Shown: positions 8,987-17,327 of the stretch, piece after piece
Layout: the number at the start of each line of letters is the position of its first letter
Position numbering within the stretch: position 1 is the first letter of the stretch
NCBI RefSeq assembly: GCF_039793925.1
Contig: NZ_JBAMME010000307.1
Coordinates: forward strand, 1 to 64,000
Direction of reading: 5' to 3'
Length of the DNA stretch: 64,000 nt
From: Thermogutta sp039793925
GTDB lineage: Bacteria; Planctomycetota; Planctomycetia; Pirellulales; Thermoguttaceae
Notes under the pieces: model-generated
What the model was told of the DNA's origin: nothing
Databases searched by the model: none
Seen by the model: the letters and a program-made list of their open reading frames with translations, nothing else
Program-made: the position numbers and the translations under genes

Positions 8987-9015
8987 ATTCTACAAGCGGA
9001 CAAAAACACTGTCAA
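8987..9015 (-). promoter_or_regulatory. Sigma-70-type promoter for the DUF1559 gene
   Basis: On the minus strand TTGACA (9015-9010), a 17 bp spacer and TAGAAT (8992-8987) form a near-consensus promoter. It predicts a leader of about 85 bases before the DUF1559 ATG. Confidence 0.7.
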
Positions 9016-9465
9016 GATTTTGGCAGACTTATCTTGTGCAACTCGTTATTCTGCATGCTCAGCTCATTTTTTTAATTATGAGTCGCGATGGATGTGTCAG
9101 CATGAAGCATTTCGTGTGCCAACGGCTTTCGAGATTTGATGTTCTCCCTAACGTATTGTCCGAAGATAACTTGCAACACCTTGGCGTTTTCAGGAGTAGA
9201 CATCGCGGTTTTTTGCTCAGAAATTGAGCATGTTTCCATGAGAAGTTGGGCAAATACCCATTTGGGCTATTCAATGGCTGGACGTCGAGCAACCCGTCGC
9301 TCTTCACCTTGGAGTTCTCTCTGGCGGGCTGTATCTCGCACAGTAGGATAGGATGTGAGGATGGTCACACCAAAAAAGGTGCACGCGTTGCGGTTGGTTG
9401 ACAAAAGTTGAAGGTTCTCCGGCAGGGGGCCTTGCTCCGCCTGTGTCGCGAGCCCTCGGAATGCC
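9016..9465. other. Gene-free stretch between DUF1559 promoter and comF-like gene
   Basis: About 450 bp, more AT-rich than the flanks. Short open frames on both strands show no recognisable protein pattern. I see no RNA gene or repeat. Confidence 0.4.
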
Positions 9466-10458
9466 ATGTCACTTCTGAACATCCTTTTTCCGCCACTGTG
9501 TGCGGCGTGCGGTGAGCCCGTGTTCTGGGACGCGGAGCCTCCCGGGTGGGATTGGGTCTTTGAAGGGCACGTGCGGGCCTATCCAGATCGCTTCTACGAA
9601 GCCCTTTGGGAGTGGGGAGCGCCACCGCGACGGGGTGCGAGCAATTTGCTTTGTCCGGCGTGTCTTGCCCAGTTGTCGTTTCCGGCCTGGAAGGCGTGTC
9701 CGCGATGTGGAGGAAGGGCCGACGCGGCCAATCTGCTGCCTCACGGTTGCTCGTGGTGTCATCGGCAAAAGTTTGCCTTTACGAGAACAGTCTCATTGGG
9801 GCCGTATTGGGGGCCTCTTCGCGCGGTGATCACTGCGATGAAACAGCCCCATGGGAAACGGCTTGCCCAGGCCATGGCCCGCGTGTTCTGGTGCCAGAGA
9901 GGGACGCAACTTCGCGAATTGGCACCGGATTGCGTGGTTCCGATCCCCATGCACAGGCGGCGCAAACGTCAGCGACAGATGAATAGCCCGGAGATCCTCG
10001 CTGACGTCCTGGCAGATTTTCTGGGGATTCCCACAGGAAAACATGTCCTCTACCGCATGCGGCCAACTCTGCCGCAGTCCTCGCTTAAGCCAGCCCAGCG
10101 ATGGAAAAACGTCCGCGGGGCATTTTCCGTGGTATTCACGCCTTGGGACCGGATCATCATGGTTTGGACGCGTAAGCGGGTTCCCGGTGCGGGCGATCTC
10201 CGTCAAAAAGAGAAGCTTCACCGAGCGGACGACACCGACAAGCAGAGGAGAGAACAACCACGGCGTTCGCCGAGTGTTCATCCCCGGCTGGCCGGCCGTC
10301 GGGTGTTGCTAGTGGATGACGTGCTCACGACCGGCGCGACCTGTCACGAAGCGGCCAAGGTTCTTCTCGAGGCTGGTGCCCAGGAAGTCTTCGTGGCCGT
10401 CCTGGGTCGAGGGCAAACACCAGCGACAGCCGATTTTGAGCCTGAGCACACCCGGTAG
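9466..10458 (+). CDS. ComF family phosphoribosyltransferase-like protein
   Basis: 330 residues, longer than the usual 220-250. The N-terminus carries cysteine pairs C12/C15, C63/C66, C78/C81 and C95/C98, as in the double zinc ribbon of ComF. The phosphoribosyltransferase-like part has DCVVPIPMHRRRKRQRQMNSPE, the RMRPTLPQSSLKPAQRWKNVRGAF segment and a PRPP-loop motif VLLVDDVLTTGAT near residue 280. In competent bacteria ComF acts in DNA uptake; elsewhere the role is unclear. About 50 charged, probably disordered residues are inserted between the NVRGAF segment and the PRPP loop. No other competence gene is nearby. The ribosome binding site is weak. Confidence 0.88.
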   Translation: MSLLNILFPPLCAACGEPVFWDAEPPGWDWVFEGHVRAYPDRFYEALWEWGAPPRRGASNLLCPACLAQLSFPAWKACPRCGGRADAANLLPHGCSWCHRQKFAFTRTVSLGPYWGPLRAVITAMKQPHGKRLAQAMARVFWCQRGTQLRELAPDCVVPIPMHRRRKRQRQMNSPEILADVLADFLGIPTGKHVLYRMRPTLPQSSLKPAQRWKNVRGAFSVVFTPWDRIIMVWTRKRVPGAGDLRQKEKLHRADDTDKQRREQPRRSPSVHPRLAGRRVLLVDDVLTTGATCHEAAKVLLEAGAQEVFVAVLGRGQTPATADFEPEHTR

Positions 10459-10543
10459 TTAGAAAAACACGTGGTAGAGAGACTAAGCCCGCCGCCTCGG
10501 ACGGGGGGCCTAATGCAGCAGCTCCAGAAGGTTGGGCGAAGAC

Positions 10544-10897
10544 TCACGCGCCGTGGGTGATTCCGCGGAACATGAAAAATGCCGCCACCACCAGGCAAAC
10601 CCCGGCGATCGCGTAGTTCCAGTTGACGGGTTGCCGCATGTAGAAAGTCGAAAAAGCCGCGAAAACGGCCATCGTGATCACCTCCTGCATCACCTTTAGT
10701 TCCGGCAGCGAGTAATACCGGCTGCCGATACGATTCGCAGGTACTTGCAGGCAGTACTCGAAGAATGCCACCGCCCAACTCGCCACAATGGCCAGGAAAA
10801 TGGGGGCATTCTTGAGATCTTTGAGATGTCCGTACCAGGCGTACGTCATGAAGATGTTGGAACCGATCAACAGAAAGATGGGCAGCAGCTTCTCCAT
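10544..10897 (-). CDS. DUF486/DMT-superfamily small membrane protein
   Basis: 117 residues with four predicted membrane helices. MEKLLPIFLLIGSNIFMTYAWYGHLK, WAVAFFEYCLQVPANRIG and LPELKVMQEVITMAVFAAFS match DUF486, a small family related to drug/metabolite transporters with no proven substrate. GAGGCG lies upstream of the ATG. Confidence 0.85.
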   Translation of the reverse strand: MEKLLPIFLLIGSNIFMTYAWYGHLKDLKNAPIFLAIVASWAVAFFEYCLQVPANRIGSRYYSLPELKVMQEVITMAVFAAFSTFYMRQPVNWNYAIAGVCLVVAAFFMFRGITHGA

Positions 10898-11175
10898 AAA
10901 TGTCGTTTTCGCCTCACCAGAAACCAGCTATCCGAATGCGCAGAAAATCACCAACATTGAAGACCTGTGTTAAGGATCATCAGGGCAGACTCGCCCTTCT
11001 CGGCAGGGTTGTTGAAGAGGCACCTGCGGGAAGGATGATCAGCACAATCCTACCACTCGAATCGAACGGAATCAAGGGCGAAACAGATATGTCGTATCTT
11101 CCAAAAATTTCAAGAGTTACGGCGCAGCGGCGTCATTGGCGGATCCAGTCCACGAAAGCGCCATAGTTTGCGGTT

Positions 11176-11841
11176 TTATCTGTCGGCGGGGATGATGCCG
11201 TGCCTTCTCAGATAATCTAGGACGATGTCAGCCAGTTCTTCCGGAGAATGGCGCGCGGCATCGAGGTGGATCTCGGGATTGAGTGGCGGTTCGTAGGGAT
11301 CGTCAATCCCCGTGAAGCCCTTGATCTCCCCAGCTCTGGCCTTTTTGTAGAGCCCCTTGGGGTCCCGCGCTTCGCAGACCTCAAGGGGAGCATCCACAAA
11401 GATCTCGATGAAATCCCCCGGGTTCATGGTAGCCCGCACCCGATCACGGTCAATTCGGTAGGGACTGATAAAGGCAGTGATGGCGATGATGCCCGCCTCG
11501 CAGAAGAGCTTGGCGACCGCTCCGATTCGACGGATGTTCTCTTCCCGATCCTGGGGTGAAAATCCCAGGCCGAATCGCTTGGCAAATTCTTCGCCGTGCC
11601 GTTCCCGGAGCATGGCGGGGCTGGCGTTCAGACCGTGGCGGATGTTGTCGCCGTCGAGGACGAAGCTATGGTAGCCGAGTGAATAGAGCCGATGGTCCAC
11701 GAGGTTGGCGAGGGTGCTTTTCCCAGAGCCGCTTAAGCCCGTAAACCAAAGCACACAGCCCTTGTGGCCGTTCAATCTTTCCCGCTCTTCCCGCGTGACC
11801 GCATGTTCGTGCCAGAAGACCTTGGCCTCACCTGTGCTCAT
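11176..11841 (-). CDS. cysC: Adenylylsulfate kinase
   Basis: 221 residues from the ATG at 11841 (AGAGGA upstream); an in-frame extension of 123 codons further upstream has no family character and is left out. The P-loop GLSGSGKST lies near residues 35-43, then FVLDGDNIRHGLN, the DREENIRRIGAVAKLF helix, AFISPYRIDRDRVR, IEIFVDAPLEVCEARDPKGLYKKAR and FTGIDDPYEPP, all hallmarks of APS kinase. It makes PAPS from APS and ATP, the sulfate donor for sulfation. No ATP sulfurylase gene adjoins it. In a sulfatase-rich lineage the enzyme may serve sulfated glycan or lipid synthesis; that is inference. Confidence 0.95.
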   Translation of the reverse strand: MSTGEAKVFWHEHAVTREERERLNGHKGCVLWFTGLSGSGKSTLANLVDHRLYSLGYHSFVLDGDNIRHGLNASPAMLRERHGEEFAKRFGLGFSPQDREENIRRIGAVAKLFCEAGIIAITAFISPYRIDRDRVRATMNPGDFIEIFVDAPLEVCEARDPKGLYKKARAGEIKGFTGIDDPYEPPLNPEIHLDAARHSPEELADIVLDYLRRHGIIPADR

Positions 11842-12281
11842 AGGTTTCCTCTTGTTGTTCCGCGTAAGTTCTGGTTTGAACCTTCGTTCACTGAGTGCTT
11901 CACGCCCGATTCTGGCCCAGCCTCCAACCCAAAATCGGGCCACTGTCCGTTTCTTGTTTTTCGATTTTTCCTGTTTTACCCAACCTACTAAGAACCCTAA
12001 GGACGGGCAACTAAAAACACTTATTATGAGGGAATCGATCAATTTAGGAAAGATGCCAAATAGCCGAACGGAAAGCTTTTTTCGATCCCCGGGTCGGGCG
12101 GAAGGATTTGGAACGCGAATTCCACCCTTGATGGGCTTAAGTGTTGACTTTCCCGGCGCTGCGGCCGAGTTGATCTTGCCGGCCGAGCGGGTTTTGAGAT
12201 AGCATATCAATCACTCAACGGTGCGGGGAACGAGCCCCGGCAGACAACGATTCGACCCGAGAGCAACGGAAAGGACGCCGT
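11842..12281. other. Gene-free stretch between cysC and lpxD
   Basis: Divergent intergenic region of 440 bp. Its middle (about 11930-12060) is AT-rich and likely holds the promoters of both genes, but no convincing -35/-10 pair could be fixed. No RNA gene or repeat is visible. Confidence 0.4.
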
Positions 12282-13340
12282 ATGCCGACCACCCTGGGTG
12301 AACTCAGCGCCCTCGTTGGAGGGGACCTCATCGGCCCGGCAGATATGATTATTGAGGGTGCTGCCCCACTCGGGCAGGCGGGGCCCCGTCAGATCACGCT
12401 TATCGACCGTCCGGAACGGTTGTCTAAAATTCTCCCAAATGAAATTGCCGCAGCCGTGGTTCCCCGCAAGGTGGAAGCCGCTCCTTTTCCCATTATTCGG
12501 GTAGAAGACGTCCACCGGGCATTCAGTCTCATCGTGCGGTTCTTTCGACCCCCTCGGGAGAACGAGCGGAAAGGCGTTCATCCGCAAGCCATTATCAGCC
12601 CAACCGCGCGGCTCGGTCCTGACGTAGAAATTCACCCGCTCGCGGTGATCGGCGATGATGTGGAAATCGGGGAAGGGTCCACGATTCACTCCGGTGTGCG
12701 AATTCTGGCCGGCTGCAAGATCGGACGTCAGGTCACGATTTTTCCCAATGCGGTCCTTTACGAGAATACCGTGGTGGGAGACCGCTGCATCATCCATGCG
12801 GGGGCTGTGCTGGGGGCTTACGGGTTTGGATATTGCTGCGAAGATGGCAGGCATGTCCTTTCGAGCCAGTTTGGGAATGTCGTGCTGGGCGACGATGTAG
12901 AGATCGGAGCCAACACCACGATCGATCGGGGCACCTACGGTTCCACCACAATCGGCGAGGGTACGAAGATCGACAATCTCGTAATGATCGGGCATAACTG
13001 CCGTATCGGCCGGCATAATCTGATCTGCGCGCAGGTGGGAATCGCCGGCAGTACAACGACCGGTGACTACGTGGTCATGGCTGGACAGGTGGGTGTCCGG
13101 GACCATGTTCATATCGGGGACGGGGCGGTGCTGGGGGCCATGGCGGGGGTCATCAATGATGTACCTCCCAATGCGCGATTCGTGGGAATCCCTGCCACTC
13201 CGGAACGGGAACAGATGCTCAAGCAGGCGGCATTCGCCAAACTGCCGGAGATGCGGCGGCAGCTTAAAGAAATTCAGGAGACCCTTCGTCGGCTGGTGGC
13301 CCGGCTTGATCAGTCTGATCAGTCCAAGGAAGCCGCGTGA
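12282..13340 (+). CDS. lpxD: UDP-3-O-acylglucosamine N-acyltransferase
   Basis: 352 residues, normal for LpxD, the third step of lipid A synthesis. An N-terminal uridine-binding domain (about 1-105, with ADMIIEGAAPLGQAGPRQITLID) is followed by a left-handed beta-helix made of hexapeptide repeats (IHPLAVIGDDVEIGEGS through VGVRDHVHIGDGAVLG). The catalytic histidine region is VMIGHNCRIGRHN, and GAYGFGY is also typical. It ends in a C-terminal helical tail. AACGGAAAGG lies upstream of the ATG. The stop overlaps the region of the next gene, lpxI, so the two form an operon. Confidence 0.95.
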   Translation: MPTTLGELSALVGGDLIGPADMIIEGAAPLGQAGPRQITLIDRPERLSKILPNEIAAAVVPRKVEAAPFPIIRVEDVHRAFSLIVRFFRPPRENERKGVHPQAIISPTARLGPDVEIHPLAVIGDDVEIGEGSTIHSGVRILAGCKIGRQVTIFPNAVLYENTVVGDRCIIHAGAVLGAYGFGYCCEDGRHVLSSQFGNVVLGDDVEIGANTTIDRGTYGSTTIGEGTKIDNLVMIGHNCRIGRHNLICAQVGIAGSTTTGDYVVMAGQVGVRDHVHIGDGAVLGAMAGVINDVPPNARFVGIPATPEREQMLKQAAFAKLPEMRRQLKEIQETLRRLVARLDQSDQSKEAA

Positions 13341-13354
13341 AGGAGAACTCACCT

Positions 13355-14287
13355 ATGGGAGGCGGACGCGCCACCATCCGCCCTATCAGCTCCAGGGACG
13401 CTGTCACGGTCCAATCCCGGCCCCGGCCCACACGGATTGGACTCATAGCCGGCTGGGGACGGTATCCTCTCCTCCTCGCTCAGCATCTCCAGGCACGCGG
13501 GTACGAGGTCTGCTGCCTGGCGGTCAGGGACCATGCCGATCCGGTCCTGGCTCAATGGTGTACAAAGTTTGCCTGGATTGGGCTCGGTCAAGTCGGGCGG
13601 TCTTTGCATCTGCTCCGCACCTGGGGCGTACGAGAAGCCACGCTGGCCGGGAAAATTCACAAAGTGACACTCTTTCGACCGTGGATGTGGCTGCACCATT
13701 TTCCGGATTGGGGCGGTGTGCGGGCGTTTGGGCCGCATTTCTTGTTTCGTTCTCGGGACAATCGGGACGATACGCTTCTGACCACCGTGTGCCGTGAAAT
13801 CGAGCGTGCCGGGATCACCGTCCGACCCGCCACAGCCTATTTGCCCGATGTCCTCGTTGGCCCGGGGCCACTCACACCGGGGCATTTGACGCGGGCCCAG
13901 TGGAAAGACATCGCATTTGGCTGGCAAGTTGCCAAAGAAATGGGGCGTCTCGACATCGGCCAGACGGTGGTCGTCAAAAACCAGGCCGTTCTGGCGGTTG
14001 AGGCCATCGAGGGAACAGACGCCTGCATACGCCGGGCCGGGGAACTGTGTGCCTCGGGCGGATTCACCGTGGTCAAAGTCGCTAAGCCCCAGCAGGACAT
14101 GCGCTTCGACGTCCCCACGGTGGGGACAAACACGCTCGAGGTCCTCGCCGCGGCAAAAGGGGCTATTCTGGCCGTCGAGGCGGAAAAGACGATTCTTCTC
14201 GATCCCGATCGCGTGCTGGAGCTAGCGCTCCGCGACCGGATTCACGTGGTGGCTGTGACGGAACGCGACATCGCAGCGGTCGGTTAG
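13355..14287 (+). CDS. lpxI: UDP-2,3-diacylglucosamine diphosphatase LpxI
   Basis: 310 residues of the LpxI (DUF1009) family, which hydrolyses UDP-2,3-diacylglucosamine to lipid X in place of LpxH. Recognisable parts are IGLIAGWGRYPLLLAQHLQARGYEV, IGLGQVGRSLHLLRTWGVREATLAGKI, GQTVVVKNQAVLAVEAIEGTDACIRRAG and the C-terminal VKVAKPQQDMRFDVPTVGTNTLE. The ATG at 13355 is chosen because AAGGAG (13340-13345) sits 9 bases upstream; a GTG at 13337 overlapping the lpxD stop is possible but less likely. Direct coupling to lpxD supports the assignment. Confidence 0.93.
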   Translation: MGGGRATIRPISSRDAVTVQSRPRPTRIGLIAGWGRYPLLLAQHLQARGYEVCCLAVRDHADPVLAQWCTKFAWIGLGQVGRSLHLLRTWGVREATLAGKIHKVTLFRPWMWLHHFPDWGGVRAFGPHFLFRSRDNRDDTLLTTVCREIERAGITVRPATAYLPDVLVGPGPLTPGHLTRAQWKDIAFGWQVAKEMGRLDIGQTVVVKNQAVLAVEAIEGTDACIRRAGELCASGGFTVVKVAKPQQDMRFDVPTVGTNTLEVLAAAKGAILAVEAEKTILLDPDRVLELALRDRIHVVAVTERDIAAVG

Positions 14288-14824
14288 CAGGCGGCCAACG
14301 GCCGGCAGGTGCGAACACTTCTCGTGCCCCCGGCCTTTCCCGGGTGCGTCGTCGGGCCTGGGACCCTCGCAATTGCCCTCCCACATGTCCGAGATAGCCG
14401 ATTGCTTTCCTGCGGAGGATCACGCGTGTGGTGATCAATGAATCGGCGTCAATGAGCCGCCATCCCAATGCGAACCTGACAAGCCGGTCCCGCCGGAAGG
14501 GCTGTGAGAATCCCGCGAGTCTTCCTCTGCGAGCTTCATCGACTCTCGGTGACCCGTTTGAGGTGTCCATACTGCGGCGGCCATATCCAGGTTTCCTTTT
14601 TCCGTCAGGGCAAAGTGATCGGGAGATAGCGGCTGGAGCGCTGGAGGACATTTGCTCCAAGTTCCTTGGGACATTCCGCCGAGATCGCAGGAGAGGGTGG
14701 TGTGTGGGCGATTTCTGGCCGTCCGGGGAAGGCCCCGAAAGGACGTGACGGCCTATCCATAACGGTGGCCAGTCGCGCAGGGAGGTAGCGGCTCGCTCGC
14801 CACATTCCGGGCGAGAAGCATGCG
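14288..14824. other. Gene-free stretch after lpxI
   Basis: 537 bp of GC-rich sequence with only short, unconvincing open frames on either strand. No promoter, RNA gene or repeat could be assigned. Confidence 0.4.
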
Positions 14825-16285
14825 ATGCGTCCGAAAGAAACTTCTGCCGTCCCCACTTTTGCTGTTTTGTTGACAATTCTTTCGCTGGCTGCGTTGGCGG
14901 CGAGCCATCCCGATGGCAAGCCCTGCGCCTGGGCTTCTGACAACGGGCCCGTCCTCTTTGCCCCTAGCGAAGCTGATCTGGGAGCTGGCCCGGCCACTGC
15001 CGATTCCCGCGACGATTTACCCAGGGCGTACCAATCCGCAGAGATTCAGCGCAAAGTCGGGGACAACCGCAGCGGTTCAGTGTCGTCGAGCGCCGAGTCC
15101 GACGGATGGTTTGCCAAGGGTCAGGCCGCAGGCCGGGCACCATTCGCAGCCGCAGCGGACCATTCACGGCCCAGCGACACAGGTTCCGCGCGCAAGGTGG
15201 AAGTACCACCGGCTGTGATAACAGCTCCGCGGAATGCTGTGCCCCTTTCTTCCGGCATTTCCACACCGACAATTGTGCCGCCGGGGACAGTGTATTCCCC
15301 CTCGGTTGTTCCCTATCCCTACGGAACACCGGCCCCGGTGCCTCCTCTTCAGGAGCAGCCGCGTCCGTTCCTAGGCATTTCGCTGCCTCGTCTCTTCAAC
15401 CGCAATCGAAGTGCCGAGCCTTCACCGTTTGCTCGATGGTGGAATTCGCTTTGGGGAAAACCTCCGGCGAACGCTCTCCAAGGCCCACCCAGTTCCAGCG
15501 CGCCGTCCGGGACCGTGATCGCCGGGCCGGGTGCCCCGGCAACGTCTCCAAGTTGGGGTGGCGGTAGCGGATCAGCCACAGTGATTTCCTCTCCGGGTTC
15601 GCCTAGACCTTCCACGACCTCCGGTGGGAACCCTCTGGCCGCGCAGGGATGGTCGGCGTATGCTGTACCCTATGCACTTCCGCCATCTGGAAGTTCACCC
15701 ACACTCGTGCCGCCCCCACTCACCGCGACACCCGCTGTCCAAACACCAGCGGTTCCAGCCTCAAAAAGTGCTGGGACAGGTGTGCCGGGCCTTCCCTTTG
15801 GAGCGAGCGGCACTTCCGATTCCCCCTTCCCAAACACCTTCTCCGGAGGCTGGGGCGCTTCCGCGACAAATCTCTCGGCCACCGCTTCCGGAACGGTGGC
15901 TACCGGCCCATCGGCTCACGTCTCTCCACCCGCCTGGCCTTCCTCACCGGGGTCACAATTGCAGTTGCCACCTTATCCTGGAACTGTCGGAGCGAGCTCT
16001 GCCAGCCCAGGGGCCAGGCCTTCTGTGTGGGACCGGGTCAAGAAGTGGTGGTCAGACGTGACGGCCCCCAAGGGGGTGCAAGGCCGCGCGGCCCTTTTGC
16101 CGCCTGGAGGGCAGCCTCGCCCAGGCGTTTTCCGTGCTTCCCCACCTCCCGCTTCTGATCCTTTTACGTCGCGCACCAGCTCCGTTCCGTCGTGGGCCAC
16201 CCCTCAGGCGACCGTTTTGCCGAGCGGCTCCCCAGCGGTTCTGCCACCTCCTGCACCGCAACTACCTTTGCGGCAGGCGTGGTGA
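14825..16285 (+). CDS. Secreted Pro/Ser/Gly-rich protein of unknown function
   Basis: 486 residues. A signal peptide (about 11-27, AVLLTILSLAALAAS) is followed by low-complexity Pro/Ser/Thr/Gly/Ala sequence. Two short aromatic, basic islands interrupt it: FLGISLPRLFNRNRSAEPSPFARWWNSLWGK near residues 180-210 and VWDRVKKWWSDVTAPKG near 400. The islands might be amphipathic helices that bind membrane or cell-wall components. No known domain is recognised. The ribosome binding site is poor. A hairpin with a T run follows the stop codon. Confidence 0.7.
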   Translation: MRPKETSAVPTFAVLLTILSLAALAASHPDGKPCAWASDNGPVLFAPSEADLGAGPATADSRDDLPRAYQSAEIQRKVGDNRSGSVSSSAESDGWFAKGQAAGRAPFAAAADHSRPSDTGSARKVEVPPAVITAPRNAVPLSSGISTPTIVPPGTVYSPSVVPYPYGTPAPVPPLQEQPRPFLGISLPRLFNRNRSAEPSPFARWWNSLWGKPPANALQGPPSSSAPSGTVIAGPGAPATSPSWGGGSGSATVISSPGSPRPSTTSGGNPLAAQGWSAYAVPYALPPSGSSPTLVPPPLTATPAVQTPAVPASKSAGTGVPGLPFGASGTSDSPFPNTFSGGWGASATNLSATASGTVATGPSAHVSPPAWPSSPGSQLQLPPYPGTVGASSASPGARPSVWDRVKKWWSDVTAPKGVQGRAALLPPGGQPRPGVFRASPPPASDPFTSRTSSVPSWATPQATVLPSGSPAVLPPPAPQLPLRQAW

Positions 16286-16327
16286 ATGGGCTTTTCGGAG
16301 GTGTTCGCTTACCTCGATCCAGGAACT

Positions 16328-16366
16328 GACGGCGGCGCTAGGCGCCGTCGTTGGGGTGCTTTTTTT
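16328..16366 (+). terminator. Rho-independent-type terminator
   Basis: GACGGCG (16328-16334) pairs with CGCCGTC (16343-16349) over an 8 base loop. A 10 base spacer and a run of seven T (16360-16366) follow. The long spacer makes it imperfect, but its place just after the preceding stop codon fits a terminator. Confidence 0.55.
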
Positions 16367-16535
16367 GTCAAGCCAAGACGGCTTAGAATGGAACATGCTG
16401 GAGTGCGGTGGCTTTGGGACGGCTGGCGTATCTGTTCTTGCCGTCGTCGGGCGGCAGGTGACCGCAAATCGCAAAACTTAAGCACGGTTTGGTGGTCGGT
16501 AAGGGACCACCTTTATCTCCAAAAAGGTAACGACC

Positions 16536-17243
16536 ATGGCCTTGGTGACACTTCGTATCGTGGACGGAGTGGATCGCGGCCGGGTGTATGAAGATCTGCC
16601 AACCCCCATCACCGTGGGGCGGGAAGAAGGGAATGTGGTGCGGCTCAGCGACGAGCGGGTGAGCCGGTTTCATCTGAAGATTCAGGAAGACCGCAATCGG
16701 ATTGTCCTCACCGATCTGGCCAGTACAAACGGCACGCGGGTCAATGGAGAGCCTGTCCAGGTGGCGGAGATTCGGCCCGGCGATCTCATCACGCTCGGCA
16801 AGACGGTGATTCTGGTGGGATCCCGGCAGCAAATTGCCCAGCGGCTTGCCGAACTTCGCAAAAGGTTGGAAGAGGAGCGTCAGAAGAAAGGCCGGGCGGC
16901 GCCGGAGGAAGCGGTTCCCAGTTCTGAATGGAGCTCGTCCTGGTATTCGCCGTCGCTCGATTCGGAGCTTCACTGGGAAGAAGAAGCGGAGAGTCTGCGG
17001 CCCATCGCCGAACTCATTCCTCCTGAACTCCCCGCCGATCTGTCTCCCGCTCAGATGGCCCAATTAGCGGAACTTTTACAGTTTTTCCACCTCCGGTTGC
17101 GGCGGGTCATTCGCACGGGGACGGTCCATCAGGCCTCCGACGACGAGCATGTGACGCTCGACCAGCGGCAGTGGCAGAGCCTGCTGGACCTGTATGCCCG
17201 ACTTGCGGAGTACCTCCGTGCGATTGGCGAGCCGCCCCTCTGA
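16536..17243 (+). CDS. FHA domain protein
   Basis: 235 residues. The N-terminal FHA domain (about 1-100) has PITVGREEGNVVRLSDERVSRFHLKI and the conserved LTDLASTNGTRVNGEPV, with the GR, SRFH and NG residues used to bind phosphothreonine peptides. A charged coiled-coil-like stretch (QRLAELRKRLEEERQKKG, about 107-125) and an acidic linker follow, then an uncharacterised C-terminal region. It should act in the cytoplasm as a phosphopeptide-binding adaptor for Ser/Thr kinases; none is encoded here. It converges on ilvD. Confidence 0.9.
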   Translation: MALVTLRIVDGVDRGRVYEDLPTPITVGREEGNVVRLSDERVSRFHLKIQEDRNRIVLTDLASTNGTRVNGEPVQVAEIRPGDLITLGKTVILVGSRQQIAQRLAELRKRLEEERQKKGRAAPEEAVPSSEWSSSWYSPSLDSELHWEEEAESLRPIAELIPPELPADLSPAQMAQLAELLQFFHLRLRRVIRTGTVHQASDDEHVTLDQRQWQSLLDLYARLAEYLRAIGEPPL

Positions 17244-17327
17244 GGCCGCTTCAGTATGGAGCGTAGGTCAGCTTTCGTTGCAGGGCGATCCGGAAACAGC
17301 CGGTGAATTGTGTAAAACGACGGGCAT

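Noticed and set aside
12207..13352. 381-codon open frame opposite lpxD
   Set aside because: Shadow of the lpxD hexapeptide repeats; no start signal or protein pattern.
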